Positions 8,233 through 17,303 of a DNA stretch of 64,000 nucleotides are shown here, piece by piece. Position numbers and translations under genes: made by a program. Source of the DNA: Microtetraspora glauca (GTDB lineage Bacteria > Actinomycetota > Actinomycetes > Streptomycetales > Streptomycetaceae); assembly GCA_000721275.1 (NCBI GenBank), contig JOFO01000003.1, positions 186,001-250,000 of the forward strand, written 5' to 3'. Position 1 is the first letter of the stretch. The number at the start of each line of letters is the position of its first letter. The notes under the pieces are model-generated. The model searched no databases. It worked only from the letters and a program-made list of their open reading frames with translations, and had not been told where the DNA came from.

Positions 8233-9990
8233 ATGAGCACGTTCGCTGTGGGTGACGAGGACTTCCTGCTCGACGGGCGGCCGGTGCGGCTGCTGTCGGG
8301 GGCGCTGCACTACTTCCGGGTGCACGAGGGGCACTGGGCGCACCGGCTGGGGATGCTGCGGGCGATGGGCCTGGACTGCGTGGAGACGTACGTGCCGTGG
8401 AACCTGCACGAGCCGGAGCCGGGCCGGTTCGCGGATCCGGAGGCGCTGGGCCGCTTCCTGGACGCGGTGGCGGCGGCGGGGCTGCGGGCGGTCGTGCGGC
8501 CGGGGCCGTACATCTGCGCCGAGTGGGAGAACGGCGGGCTGCCGCACTGGGTGACCGGGCCGCTGGGGCGGCGGGTGCGGACGAGGGATCCGGAGTTCCT
8601 GGCGCCGGTGGAGCGCTGGTTCCGGCGGCTGCTGCCGCAGGTGGTGGCGCGGCAGGTGGACCGGGGCGGGCCGGTGGTGCTGGTGCAGGTGGAGAACGAG
8701 TACGGGAGTTACGGGAGTGACGCCCGCTATCTGGAGTGGCTGGCGGGGCTGCTGCGGGAGTGCGGGGTGTCGGTGCCGCTGTTCACGTCGGACGGGCCGG
8801 AGGACCACATGCTGACGGGCGGTTCGGTGCCGGGGGTGCTCGCGACGGCGAACTTCGGGTCGGGCGCGGCGGACGGCTTCGCGGTGCTGCGCCGGCACCG
8901 GCCGTCGGGGCCGCTGATGTGCATGGAGTTCTGGTGCGGCTGGTTCGACCACTGGGGCACGGAGCACGCGGTGCGGGACGCGGCGGACGCGGCGCGGGCG
9001 CTGCGGGAGGTCCTGGAATGCGGGGCGTCGGTGAACGTCTACATGGCGCACGGGGGCTCGAACTTCGGCGGCTGGGCGGGGGCGAACCGGTCCGGGGAGC
9101 TGCACGACGGGCGGCTGCTGCCGACGGTGACCTCGTACGACTACGACGCCCCGGTGGACGAGTGGGGCCGGCCGACGGAGAAGTTCCACCGCTTCCGGGA
9201 GGTGCTGGCGGGGTACGCGGCGGGGCCGCTGCCGGAGGTGCCGGAGCCGCCGGCCCGGCTGGCGGCTCCGGTGCGGGCGGGCTTCGCGGAGTGGGCGCCG
9301 CTGGGCGCGGTCCTGGAGGTGCTGGGCGGGGCGGAGGTGGAGTCCGGGGTGCCGCCGGCCTTCGAGGAGCTGGGCGTGGACCGGGGTCTGGTGCGGTACC
9401 GCTGCGCGGTGCCGGGGCCGCGGCAGCCGTATCCGCTGCGGGTGACGGGGCTGCGGGACCGGGCGCAGGTGTGGGTGGACGGCGTCTTCGCGGGGGTGCT
9501 GACGGAGGAGGACGCGGTGCTTCCGGAGCCGGTGGCGGGTCCGGCGGTGGTGGAGCTGTGGGTGGAGTCGCTGGGCCGGGTGAACTACGGGCCGCGGCTG
9601 GCGGAGCCGAAGGGGATCACCGGCGGGGTGCTGCACGAGCGGCAGTACGTGCACGGGGTACGGGCCCGGGGGCTGCGGCTGGACGCGTTCACGGCGGAGG
9701 CGGTGGGCCGGGTGCCGTTCGGGGAGGTCCGGGAGCGGGGCGGCCGGGGTTTGTACCGGGCGTCGGTGGAGGTCGCGGGCGCCGGGGACGCGGAGCTGCG
9801 GCTGCCGGGCGCGGGGCGGGGCTTCGTGTGGGTGAACGGCTTCTGCCTGGGCCGGTACTGGCCGGCGGCGGGGCCGCAGGAGGGGCTGTTCGTGCCGGGG
9901 CCGGTGCTGCGGGAGGGCGCGAACGAGGTGTGGGTGCTGGAGGTGGAGCCGGCGGACGGCGCGGGGCCGGGGGGTGTGGAGCTGGGCTGA
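8233..9990 (+). CDS. Beta-galactosidase, glycoside hydrolase family 35
   Basis: 585 residues, the size of compact intracellular GH35 enzymes. The acid/base Glu156 lies in VQVENEYGSYG, the nucleophile Glu232 in CMEFWCGW, and the substrate-binding GPYICAEWENGGLP is at 91-104. Catalytic TIM barrel to about residue 320, followed by beta-sandwich domains. No signal peptide, so it acts on sugars after uptake, hydrolysing terminal beta-galactosyl residues. A GAGGGTGGGG ribosome site precedes the ATG. The divergent AraC gene is the likely regulator. No sugar transporter is adjacent, so the substrate's route into the cell is not visible here. Confidence 0.9.
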   Translation: MSTFAVGDEDFLLDGRPVRLLSGALHYFRVHEGHWAHRLGMLRAMGLDCVETYVPWNLHEPEPGRFADPEALGRFLDAVAAAGLRAVVRPGPYICAEWENGGLPHWVTGPLGRRVRTRDPEFLAPVERWFRRLLPQVVARQVDRGGPVVLVQVENEYGSYGSDARYLEWLAGLLRECGVSVPLFTSDGPEDHMLTGGSVPGVLATANFGSGAADGFAVLRRHRPSGPLMCMEFWCGWFDHWGTEHAVRDAADAARALREVLECGASVNVYMAHGGSNFGGWAGANRSGELHDGRLLPTVTSYDYDAPVDEWGRPTEKFHRFREVLAGYAAGPLPEVPEPPARLAAPVRAGFAEWAPLGAVLEVLGGAEVESGVPPAFEELGVDRGLVRYRCAVPGPRQPYPLRVTGLRDRAQVWVDGVFAGVLTEEDAVLPEPVAGPAVVELWVESLGRVNYGPRLAEPKGITGGVLHERQYVHGVRARGLRLDAFTAEAVGRVPFGEVRERGGRGLYRASVEVAGAGDAELRLPGAGRGFVWVNGFCLGRYWPAAGPQEGLFVPGPVLREGANEVWVLEVEPADGAGPGGVELG

Positions 9991-10006
9991 GGGGACGTAC
10001 GGGGAA

Positions 10007-10038
10007 GGGCCCCGGGGCGCTGTGCCGCCCCGGGGCCC
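10007..10038. terminator. Bidirectional terminator between GH35 and trypsin genes
   Basis: Perfect 13-base inverted repeat GGGCCCCGGGGCG / CGCCCCGGGGCCC with a 6-base loop (10020-10025). It lies between the converging beta-galactosidase and trypsin genes, 17 bases after the GH35 stop. Confidence 0.8.
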
Positions 10039-10052
10039 GGTCCGTGGGGGGG

Positions 10053-10865
<813 letters not shown>

Positions 10866-11051
10866 TCAGGCATGGGGGGTTGCGGGCCTCGGCGGCGGTG
10901 CGCGCACGGGTCACCGGCCGGAGGCTCGGAGTGACATGCGCCCGTCAAGGCACGTCCGGATTATGGACAGCTCCCAACTGCCGCCACAAGGAAGCCTTTT
11001 CGGCCAGACGCCACGGCAGGACCGTACAGTGGGACGCGAGGGGGATCGCCC

Positions 11052-11957
11052 ATGACGGACCGGGACAGGGCCGACCGGGTCGGCCGGGACACCCACGGGG
11101 TGGAGCACGGCTTCCCCCACCGGGAGGCCGTACGGGCCTCGCTCACCGCCCTCTACCGGCGCCTCGGCCCCGCCGGAATCGGCCGGTACGCGACCAGCGT
11201 GACCGCCTCCGACGTGGCCCTCTCCCCCGGCGAGGACCCCGGCGCCGGCGCCGTCCGGGTGGCCGGCGTCCTGGTGCGCCACCTGCGCCTGCCGCAGGCC
11301 CCGGTCACGGTGGCGTTCCGGCGGATGGAGCACGCCGCCACCGTCGAACCCGCCGCCCGGAGCGGGTACTCCGTCGAGCTCAACGAGCGCTTCCGGCGCC
11401 GCCCCCGCGACATCGGCGCCGCCCTCGCCCACGAACTCGCCCACGTCCTCCTCCACCGCCTCGGCCTGGGCTTTCCCGACACCGGGCGGAACGAGATCCT
11501 CACCGACGTGACCACCGCCTACCTCGGCGCGGGCTGGCTGCTTCTCGACGCCTTCCGGCAGGACGGCGCCGAGAGCCAGAAGCTCGGCTACCTCACCCCG
11601 GAGGAGTTCGGCTGGGTGCTCGCGCAGCGGGCCGGCGTCTTCGGCGAGGACCCCTCCCCCTGGTTCACCAGCGCCGCCGCGTACGAGGCGTGGCGGCGCG
11701 GCCGCGCCGAGGCCGACCGCGAGCGCCGGCTGCCCCCGCTGGCCGGTGCCCCCTGGACCGACCGCCGCCGCTACGCCCGGGACCGGCGCCTGGGCCGGGC
11801 CGCGCCCGGCGCCCCGTACGCCTTCGACGGCGGCACCCCGGCGACCGGCGTCGCCTTCCCCTGCCCGGTCTGCCGGCAGCGGCTGCGCGTCCCCGCCGGA
11901 CGCCGGCTGCGGGCCCGCTGCCGGCTGTGCGGGACGGTCCTCGACTGCGCCGGGTGA
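11052..11957 (+). CDS. Uncharacterised putative metallopeptidase with HExxH motif and C-terminal zinc ribbon
   Basis: 301 residues, function not recognised. A zincin-type site AHELAHVLLH has HExxH at 127-131, with a possible third ligand Glu148 in GRNEILTD seventeen residues further on. The HELAHxLLH context resembles ImmA/IrrE-like peptidases, but the typical downstream motif is not clear. The C-terminus has a four-cysteine zinc ribbon: Cys271/Cys274 and Cys290/Cys293. The middle (about 210-260) is arginine-rich and probably disordered. No signal peptide or membrane helix, so cytoplasmic. A GAGGGGATC site precedes the ATG. It is divergent from the trypsin gene and 45 bases upstream of the methyltransferase gene. 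A peptidase role is inference from the motif only. Confidence 0.7.
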   Translation: MTDRDRADRVGRDTHGVEHGFPHREAVRASLTALYRRLGPAGIGRYATSVTASDVALSPGEDPGAGAVRVAGVLVRHLRLPQAPVTVAFRRMEHAATVEPAARSGYSVELNERFRRRPRDIGAALAHELAHVLLHRLGLGFPDTGRNEILTDVTTAYLGAGWLLLDAFRQDGAESQKLGYLTPEEFGWVLAQRAGVFGEDPSPWFTSAAAYEAWRRGRAEADRERRLPPLAGAPWTDRRRYARDRRLGRAAPGAPYAFDGGTPATGVAFPCPVCRQRLRVPAGRRLRARCRLCGTVLDCAG

Positions 11958-12002
11958 GAGAAAATCCGAGCACGTCAGAGGCGGCGCGGCGACAATACGG
12001 AC

Positions 12003-12761
12003 ATGGAGCGAACGTTCGACGACCTGGTGGCGGAGGCCGAAGCGGCCCCGATGGAGGGCTGGGACTTCTCCTGGCTCGACGGAAGGGCCACCGAGCAACG
12101 CCCCTCGTGGGGCTATCAGCGGCTGCTCGGCGCGCGGCTGGCCCGGGCCTCGGCCGCCCTCGACATCCAGACCGGCGGCGGCGAGGTGCTCGCCGGGGCC
12201 GGTCCGCTGCCGCTGCTGACCGCCGCCACCGAGTCCTGGCCGCCGAACGTGGCGAAGGCGACCCGCCTGCTGCACCCGCTCGGCGCGGTCGTCGTCCACG
12301 ACGAGGACGAGCCGCCGCTGCCCTTCGGCGACGCCGCCTTCGACCTGGTCGCCAGCCGCCACCCGGTGACCGTCTGGTGGGAGGAGATCGCGCGCGTCCT
12401 GCGGCCCGGCGGCACCTACTTCTCCCAGCAGGTCGGCCCCGCCAGCGTCTTCGAGCTGGTCGAGTACTTCCTCGGACCGCAGCCGGAGCACGTCCGCCGC
12501 GCCCGGCACCCCGAGGACGCGCGGCGGGACGCCAAAGCGGCCGGCCTGGAGGTGGTGGACCTGCGGGCGGAGTCGCTGCGCACCGAGTTCCTGGACGTGG
12601 GCGCGGTGGTGTGGTTCCTCCGCAAGGTGATCTGGATGGTGCCGGGCTTCACGGTCGACGCGTACCGCGACCGGCTCCGCACCCTGCACGAACGGATCAC
12701 CGCCGAGGGCCCCTTCGTCGCGCACACCACCCGCTTCCTCATCGAGGCCCGCAAGCCCTGA
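12003..12761 (+). CDS. Class I SAM-dependent methyltransferase
   Basis: 252 residues with a Rossmann methyltransferase layout. A degenerate glycine-rich motif I region (DIQTGGGEVLAGAG, about 58-71) replaces the canonical GxGxG. PPLPFGDAAFDLVASRHPV forms motif III/IV, and EIARVLRPGGTYFSQQVG (about 123-140) is the post-motif strand seen in Methyltransf_11 enzymes. The C-terminus ends in a strand (FLIEARKP) typical of these proteins. Substrate unknown. It sits between the HExxH gene and the ankyrin-HEAT gene in the same direction with short gaps, but no shared pathway is evident. Confidence 0.75.
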   Translation: MERTFDDLVAEAEAAPMEGWDFSWLDGRATEQRPSWGYQRLLGARLARASAALDIQTGGGEVLAGAGPLPLLTAATESWPPNVAKATRLLHPLGAVVVHDEDEPPLPFGDAAFDLVASRHPVTVWWEEIARVLRPGGTYFSQQVGPASVFELVEYFLGPQPEHVRRARHPEDARRDAKAAGLEVVDLRAESLRTEFLDVGAVVWFLRKVIWMVPGFTVDAYRDRLRTLHERITAEGPFVAHTTRFLIEARKP

Positions 12762-12815
12762 CCGGGGTCCGGGACGAAGGTGCGCCGGAAGCGGACGGAC
12801 GGTCAGGATGGGGGC

Positions 12816-14288
12816 ATGAGCACGCTGTTCGAGGCGATCGCCGGCGGGGACGAGGACGCGGTCGTCCGCGCCCTGCGCGCCGGGGCCGGCGCCGAGGCCG
12901 CCGACGACAACGGGGAGACCGCCCTCTACCGGGCGGCGGTCGCCGACGAGCCCGGGATCGTCCGGCTGCTGCTCGCCGCCGGCGCCGACCCGGGGCGGCC
13001 GAGCGGTTCCGGCGGCGGCGACCTGCCGCTGTGCGGGGCGGCCTGCGGCGGGCACGCCGGGACGGTACGGGCGCTGCTCGCGGCGGGCGCCGACCCCGAC
13101 CAGGAGGAGGAGTTCGGCTTCACCGCGCTCGCCTGGGCGGTCCGGCTCGGCCACGCGGAGACCGTACGGACCCTGCTCGACCACGGCGCCGACCCCGGCC
13201 GCCCCGGCCCCGACGGCCTCACCCCGCTGACCGCCGCCGCCCGGCGCGGCTCGACCGCCTGCGTACGGGCGCTGCTCGACCACGGCGCGCCGGACGCGGA
13301 GGCGGCGCTGCGGGAGGCGCGGCGCTGGATCGGCGTCGACATAGCGGCCGAGCTGCGGCGCGGACTGGTCGCGGAGCACGACAGCGGCGACACGTACGAG
13401 GCGGTGGTCCGGCGGGTCCGCGAGGACGGCGGCGTGACCGTCGTCGTCGAACTGCTGCGGGAGGACGGCCGGCCCGGGCGCGGCGACGAGCGGCAGACCG
13501 GGCACGCGGCCGTCGCGACCCTGCTGGAGGCGGCGCTCGGCCGGCGCGTCCCTGCCGAGGAGCTGGCGGCGCGGGCGCTGCGCCGCGGCGACCCGGAGCT
13601 CGACGACTGGACGACCGCCGTGGACGCGCTCGCCGGGCGGGCCGACGAGGAGACCTTCGTGGCGGCGGCCGGCTGGTGCGCCGACCGCGATCCGCTGCGG
13701 CGGGCGTTCGGCGCGCGGGTCCTCGGCGCGCTGCCGGGGTTCGCGGCGAGCGCGGTGCCGGTGCTGCGGCGGCTGGCCGCGGAGACGGCGGGCCCCGCGC
13801 GGGAGCCGCTGCTGTCGGTGGTGACGGCGCTCGGGGCGTGCGCGGACCCGGCGGCGGTGCCGGAGCTGCTGGGCGCCGCGGCCCACCCGGACCCGGAGGT
13901 GCGGCGGGCGGCGGCGGGGGCGCTGGCGGGACTGGTGCCGGCCGGCGACATGGACGCGCTCGGGGTGCTGCTCGCGCTGAGCCGGGACGGGGACGCGCGG
14001 GTGCGGGACTGGGCGGTGCTGGCCCTGGCCGAACTGCCGGACGACACGCCGCTGGTGCGGGAGGCGCTGGCGGAGCGGCTCGCCGACCCCGACCCGGAGA
14101 CGGCGGCGGAGGCGGCGCGCGGGCTCGCGATCCGGCAGGACCCGCGGGCGGTGGACGCGCTGGCGGCGGTCCTCGCGGACGGCGACCCGGACGGCGCGCC
14201 CCGCGAGACGGCGCTGGCGGCCCTGGAGTTCGTGCGGGACGCCCGGGTCAGGACCCGGCTGGAGTGGATCCCGCCGCGCCGCCGCTGA
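12816..14288 (+). CDS. Ankyrin-repeat and HEAT-repeat protein
   Basis: 490 residues. Residues ~5-190 hold about five ankyrin repeats (units such as GETALYRAAV..IVRLLLAAGADP and LAWAVRLGHAETVRTLLDHGADP). The part from about 285 to 480 consists of HEAT/armadillo-like helical pairs (PEVRRAAAGALAGLV, ARVRDWAVLALAEL, PETAAEAARGLAI). Both are protein-interaction scaffolds with no catalytic site visible. The ATG at 12816 was chosen over an in-frame GTG 36 bases earlier because AGGATGGGGGC directly precedes it. No signal peptide, so cytoplasmic. The partner is unknown; related Streptomyces proteins are annotated as ankyrin or HEAT proteins without function. Confidence 0.8.
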   Translation: MSTLFEAIAGGDEDAVVRALRAGAGAEAADDNGETALYRAAVADEPGIVRLLLAAGADPGRPSGSGGGDLPLCGAACGGHAGTVRALLAAGADPDQEEEFGFTALAWAVRLGHAETVRTLLDHGADPGRPGPDGLTPLTAAARRGSTACVRALLDHGAPDAEAALREARRWIGVDIAAELRRGLVAEHDSGDTYEAVVRRVREDGGVTVVVELLREDGRPGRGDERQTGHAAVATLLEAALGRRVPAEELAARALRRGDPELDDWTTAVDALAGRADEETFVAAAGWCADRDPLRRAFGARVLGALPGFAASAVPVLRRLAAETAGPAREPLLSVVTALGACADPAAVPELLGAAAHPDPEVRRAAAGALAGLVPAGDMDALGVLLALSRDGDARVRDWAVLALAELPDDTPLVREALAERLADPDPETAAEAARGLAIRQDPRAVDALAAVLADGDPDGAPRETALAALEFVRDARVRTRLEWIPPRRR

Positions 14289-14309
14289 CCAGGCCACCGG
14301 GCGATCCTT

Positions 14310-14331
14310 CTTTCGTTCGGTCGAACGAAAG
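14310..14331. promoter_or_regulatory. Perfect palindrome upstream of marR gene, probable autoregulatory operator
   Basis: Ten-base arms CTTTCGTTCG (14310-14319) and CGAACGAAAG (14322-14331) flank a 2-base centre. It is followed by a possible -10 element TAGGCT at 14341 and the MarR start at 14353. Position and symmetry fit a MarR dimer site that blocks its own promoter. Binding is inferred. Confidence 0.6.
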
Positions 14332-14352
14332 GGTTCTTGCTAGGCTGCCGCC

Positions 14353-14874
14353 ATGAGCGAGCGGAACCGGGGCGCGGAGGGCCTAGACAGCGAGCCGGCC
14401 GGCGGGGACGCGGAGCGCGCGGAGGTCGTCGCCGCGCTGACCGCCGCCGGCCGCGACTCCAGCGCCGCCGCCGTCGCCTTCCACACGGCCGTCGCCGCAC
14501 GGCAGGACCTCGGCGCCACCGAGATCAAGGCGCTCGACCTGCTCGCACGGCTCGGCCCGCTCACCGCGAAGGAGCTGGCCGGGCACTCCGGCCTCGCGCC
14601 CGCCTCCGTCACCGGCCTCGTCGACCGCCTGGAGCGCAAGGGGTACGTCCGCAGGGTCGGGCATCCGACGGACAAGCGGCGGGTGCTGATCGAGCCGCGC
14701 CCCGAGAAACTGGCCGAGCTGGCCCCGCTGTTCGAGGACTGGTCCCGCGACGTGCACGCGCTGTACGCGGAGTTCACCACGGCCGAACTGCGGACGGTGC
14801 TGCGCTTCATGACCGGCGCCACCGAGCGCCAGCGCGCCGCGGCGCAGCGCCTGGTGGAACCCGGCGAGCACTGA
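14353..14874 (+). CDS. MarR-family transcriptional regulator
   Basis: 173 residues. A winged helix-turn-helix core spans about residues 55-125: LTAKELAGHSGLAPASVTGLVDRLERKGYVRR is the recognition helix region (split here from residues ~72-103), and HPTDKRRVLIE is the wing. N-terminal helices and the C-terminal ~45 residues would form the dimer interface. Family members bind palindromes and release DNA on binding phenolic or lipophilic ligands or on oxidation. A perfect palindrome lies 22 bases before the start. No efflux pump or enzyme gene directly follows in a clear operon; the next gene (tyrosine phosphatase) has its own palindromic promoter region, so the regulated target may be only itself or lie elsewhere. 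Confidence 0.85.
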   Translation: MSERNRGAEGLDSEPAGGDAERAEVVAALTAAGRDSSAAAVAFHTAVAARQDLGATEIKALDLLARLGPLTAKELAGHSGLAPASVTGLVDRLERKGYVRRVGHPTDKRRVLIEPRPEKLAELAPLFEDWSRDVHALYAEFTTAELRTVLRFMTGATERQRAAAQRLVEPGEH

Positions 14875-15006
14875 TCCCCCGAAGGCGTCCGGGCGTACGG
14901 CGACACATCTCCTGCTTGTCATGTACGCAACATGAAGACGTTCAGGCGGGGGCGCACACACCCCTCCCCGCCCGGCCGCACGGCTGCTACCTTCCTCACC
15001 GGGACG

Positions 15007-15028
15007 CCACCTAACTAGCGTTAGGTGG
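15007..15028. promoter_or_regulatory. Perfect palindrome upstream of the tyrosine phosphatase gene
   Basis: Nine-base arms CCACCTAAC (15007-15015) and GTTAGGTGG (15020-15028) with a TAGC centre, 38 bases before the start codon. The CTAAC-N4-GTTAG core is typical of TetR-type operators. It does not match the TTAGG..CCTAA iron box orientation. Which regulator binds is unknown. Confidence 0.55.
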
Positions 15029-15065
15029 GTGACCGCACCCCTTTCCCCTCAGCCAGGGAGTCCGC

Positions 15066-15956
15066 ATGTCCCTCTCCAGACGCGCGCTGCTGACCACCGC
15101 CGGGGCCGCCGCCCTCGTGGCGACCGCCGCGCCGGGCGCCGCCGCCCGCCCCCGGACCGCGCCGCCGATCCGCCACATCCCGCTCCAGGGCGCCGTGAAC
15201 GTCCGTGACCTGGGCGGATACCCCACCCACGGCGGCGGGCGGGTCCGGCACGGCCTCGTCTACCGGGCCGACCACCTCGGCAAGCTGACCGACGCCGACG
15301 TGGCCGTGCTCGGCGGGCTCGGCCTCGCCCGGGCGATCGACTTCCGGATCCCGATGGAGGTCGGCCACGACGGGGCCGACCGGCTGCCCGCCGGGGTGGC
15401 CGCCGTCTCCCGGCCGGTCACCGACAACGGCCTCTTCGGGCAGCTCACCGCCGCCATCGCCTCGCGGGACCCGGTGCGGCAGGAGGAGATGCTGGGCGGC
15501 GGCCGCGCGGCGGCGTTCATGACGGACGTGTACCGCACCTTCGTCACCGACCCGGCGAACCGGGACGCCTTCGGGCGGACCCTCCGCGAACTCGCCGCGC
15601 CCGGCACGGGCCCCGTGCTGTACCACTGCACCTCGGGCAAGGACCGCACCGGCTGGGCGAGCTGGCTGGTCCTGCGGCTCGCCGGGGTGCCGGAACGGCT
15701 CGCCACCGAGGACTACCTGGCCTCCAACACCCTCCGCGCCGCGCACGACGCCCGGGTCCGCGAGGGCCTGAGGGCGGCGGGGCTGATGCGGAACCCGGAG
15801 CTGATCGTGCCGCTCCAGGAAGTCCGCCGGGAGTACCTGGACGCGGCCCTCGCGGAGGTCCGCTCCGGGTACGGCGGCCTCTACCGCCATGTGACGGCCG
15901 GCCTCGGCCTGGACGCGCGCGCCCTGGCGCGGCTGCGGGACCGGCTCACCGGCTGA
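15066..15956 (+). CDS. Secreted tyrosine/serine protein phosphatase (Y_phosphatase3 family)
   Basis: 296 residues. The N-terminus SRRALLTTAG followed by an alanine-rich hydrophobic run to about residue 27 looks like a Tat signal. The family NVRDLGGYPT motif is at 45-54, IDFR at 91-94, and the phosphatase P-loop HCTSGKDRTGW (His187, Cys188, Arg194) forms the HCx5R active site with the GKDR variant shared with MptpB/LipA-type triple-specificity phosphatases, some of which also act on phosphoinositides. The substrate outside the cell is unknown. The ATG has AGGGAG upstream. A strong palindrome in the promoter suggests regulated expression. Confidence 0.88.
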   Translation: MSLSRRALLTTAGAAALVATAAPGAAARPRTAPPIRHIPLQGAVNVRDLGGYPTHGGGRVRHGLVYRADHLGKLTDADVAVLGGLGLARAIDFRIPMEVGHDGADRLPAGVAAVSRPVTDNGLFGQLTAAIASRDPVRQEEMLGGGRAAAFMTDVYRTFVTDPANRDAFGRTLRELAAPGTGPVLYHCTSGKDRTGWASWLVLRLAGVPERLATEDYLASNTLRAAHDARVREGLRAAGLMRNPELIVPLQEVRREYLDAALAEVRSGYGGLYRHVTAGLGLDARALARLRDRLTG

Positions 15957-15965
15957 CGCGGGTGC

Positions 15966-15991
15966 GGCGCGGCCCGTGCGGGGGCCGCGCC
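15966..15991. terminator. Bidirectional terminator between phosphatase and TetR genes
   Basis: Ten-base perfect inverted repeat GGCGCGGCCC / GGGCCGCGCC with a 6-base loop, located 10 bases after the phosphatase stop and 26 bases after the TetR stop on the other strand. Confidence 0.7.
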
Positions 15992-16017
15992 CGCCCGCGT
16001 ACCGCCCGGCGGGCGGG

Positions 16018-16635
16018 TCAGGCGCGGACGGCGATCCCGTCCAGGACCATCGACAGGTACTGGCGGGCGATCTCCTCGGGGCCGTGCTGTCCGCCCGGCC
16101 GGTACCAGGAGGCCGCGACCCAGACGGTGTCGCGGAGGAAGCGGTAGGTGAGCCGGAGGTCGAGGTCGGCCCGGAACACCCCGTCGGCCACCCCCCGCTC
16201 CAGGGTGCCGAGCCACGCCTTCTCGAACCGGTTCTGCGAGTCCGTGAGGTACGCGAACCGGGGCAGGTCGGTGAGGTGCCGGGACTCCTTCTGGTAGATG
16301 GCGACGGCGGCGCGGTGCCGGTCGATCTCCCGGAAGGACTCGGTGACCAGCGCCTCGACCGTCTCCCGGGGGCCGAGACCGGCGGCGAGCACGGCGTCGT
16401 ACCCCTCCCACAGCTCCGTGAGGAAGGTGGACAGGATCTCGTCGAGCATCGACTCCTTGGAGTCGAAGTGGTAGTAGAGGCTGCCGGCGAGCATCCCGGC
16501 GGCGTCCGCGATCTTGCGGACGGTGGTGGCGTTGTAGCCCTGGGCGGCGAACACCTCGGCGGCGGTGTCGAGGAGTTCGCGGCGCCGCTCCGGCGCGGCG
16601 GCGTTCACCTGGTTCTTCTTCTTGGTCGCTGACAC
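16018..16635 (-). CDS. TetR-family regulator, KstR2-like
   Basis: 205 residues beginning at GTG. A TetR helix-turn-helix lies at about residues 15-62 (ATTVRKIADAAGMLAGSLYYHF). The ligand domain carries segments strongly reminiscent of mycobacterial KstR2: IYQKESRHL, RFAYL, YRFLRDTVWVAASWYRPGG and ARQYLSMVLDGI. KstR2 represses late cholesterol-ring catabolism genes and responds to a CoA thioester; no such catabolic genes are in this window, so here it may control another CoA-linked pathway. It is convergent with the phosphatase gene. The ribosome site before the GTG is weak, so the exact start is less sure. Confidence 0.82.
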   Translation of the reverse strand: MSATKKKNQVNAAAPERRRELLDTAAEVFAAQGYNATTVRKIADAAGMLAGSLYYHFDSKESMLDEILSTFLTELWEGYDAVLAAGLGPRETVEALVTESFREIDRHRAAVAIYQKESRHLTDLPRFAYLTDSQNRFEKAWLGTLERGVADGVFRADLDLRLTYRFLRDTVWVAASWYRPGGQHGPEEIARQYLSMVLDGIAVRA

Positions 16636-16674
16636 CCGCCCATTGTCGTCGGTCCGGCGCGGACCGGGGCGGGC

Positions 16675-17187
16675 TCAGCCGTCCTCGCGCGGCGGGGCGT
16701 CGTCGTTGCCGCGCCGCAGGGTGCGGAGCGCCCGGCCCGGACGCCAGGTGGTGAAACAGATCTCGTCGCCCTCGACCCAGGTCCGTACGACCTCGGCGGG
16801 CTCGACCCGGAAGAGGTGGAACGGCAGCGGCGCCCCGGCCTCGGCGGCGTACCGCTCGACCTCGCCGGCGTCGGTGACCTCGACGGCACGCCCCGAGATC
16901 CGCACGTCGCCGCCGCCCATGTCCGTGCCGGCGCCGGGGTTGGCGAGCAGCGAGAAGCGGGGGTCGCGCCGCAGGTCGAGCGCCTTCCGCGAGCGCGGCA
17001 TCATGCCGAGCCACAGCTCACCGCCCCGGAAGTCGGCCTCGATGCCGCTGAGCCGCGGCGAGCCGTCCTTCCGGAGGGTGGCGAGCGCGTGGTGGGTGTA
17101 CTGGCCGAAGCGCTCCCGCACGGTGGCGGCGAGGGCGGGTTCGGCGGCGGCGAAGGCCGCCCAGGTGACGGTTCCGGTGTCTCGCAT
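16675..17187 (-). CDS. Pyridoxamine 5'-phosphate oxidase-like FMN/F420-binding protein
   Basis: 170 residues from the ATG at 17187. The split beta-barrel pattern is recognisable: ALATLRKDGSPRLSGIEADFRGGELWLGM, then SRKALDLRRDPRFSLLA (each at about 30-80), then DVRISGRAVEV and FHLFRVEPAEVV. Family members bind FMN, F420 or haem and act as oxidoreductases or stress proteins; which cofactor is used cannot be told. It lies 39 bases upstream of the TetR start in the same direction and could be cotranscribed with it. A longer frame reaches 17307, but those residues look like non-coding translation and no ribosome site is evident there. Confidence 0.75.
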   Translation of the reverse strand: MRDTGTVTWAAFAAAEPALAATVRERFGQYTHHALATLRKDGSPRLSGIEADFRGGELWLGMMPRSRKALDLRRDPRFSLLANPGAGTDMGGGDVRISGRAVEVTDAGEVERYAAEAGAPLPFHLFRVEPAEVVRTWVEGDEICFTTWRPGRALRTLRRGNDDAPPREDG

Positions 17188-17303
17188 GGGTCCAGGAGAC
17201 ACCGGATACCCGACACCTACTGTCCGGATTGCTCCAGGCAGGCCACGGAAACCGGCCGGTCCGGGCGTTTCGGGCGCTGTGGGCGGTCCGGGTGCCCCCT
17301 GGG

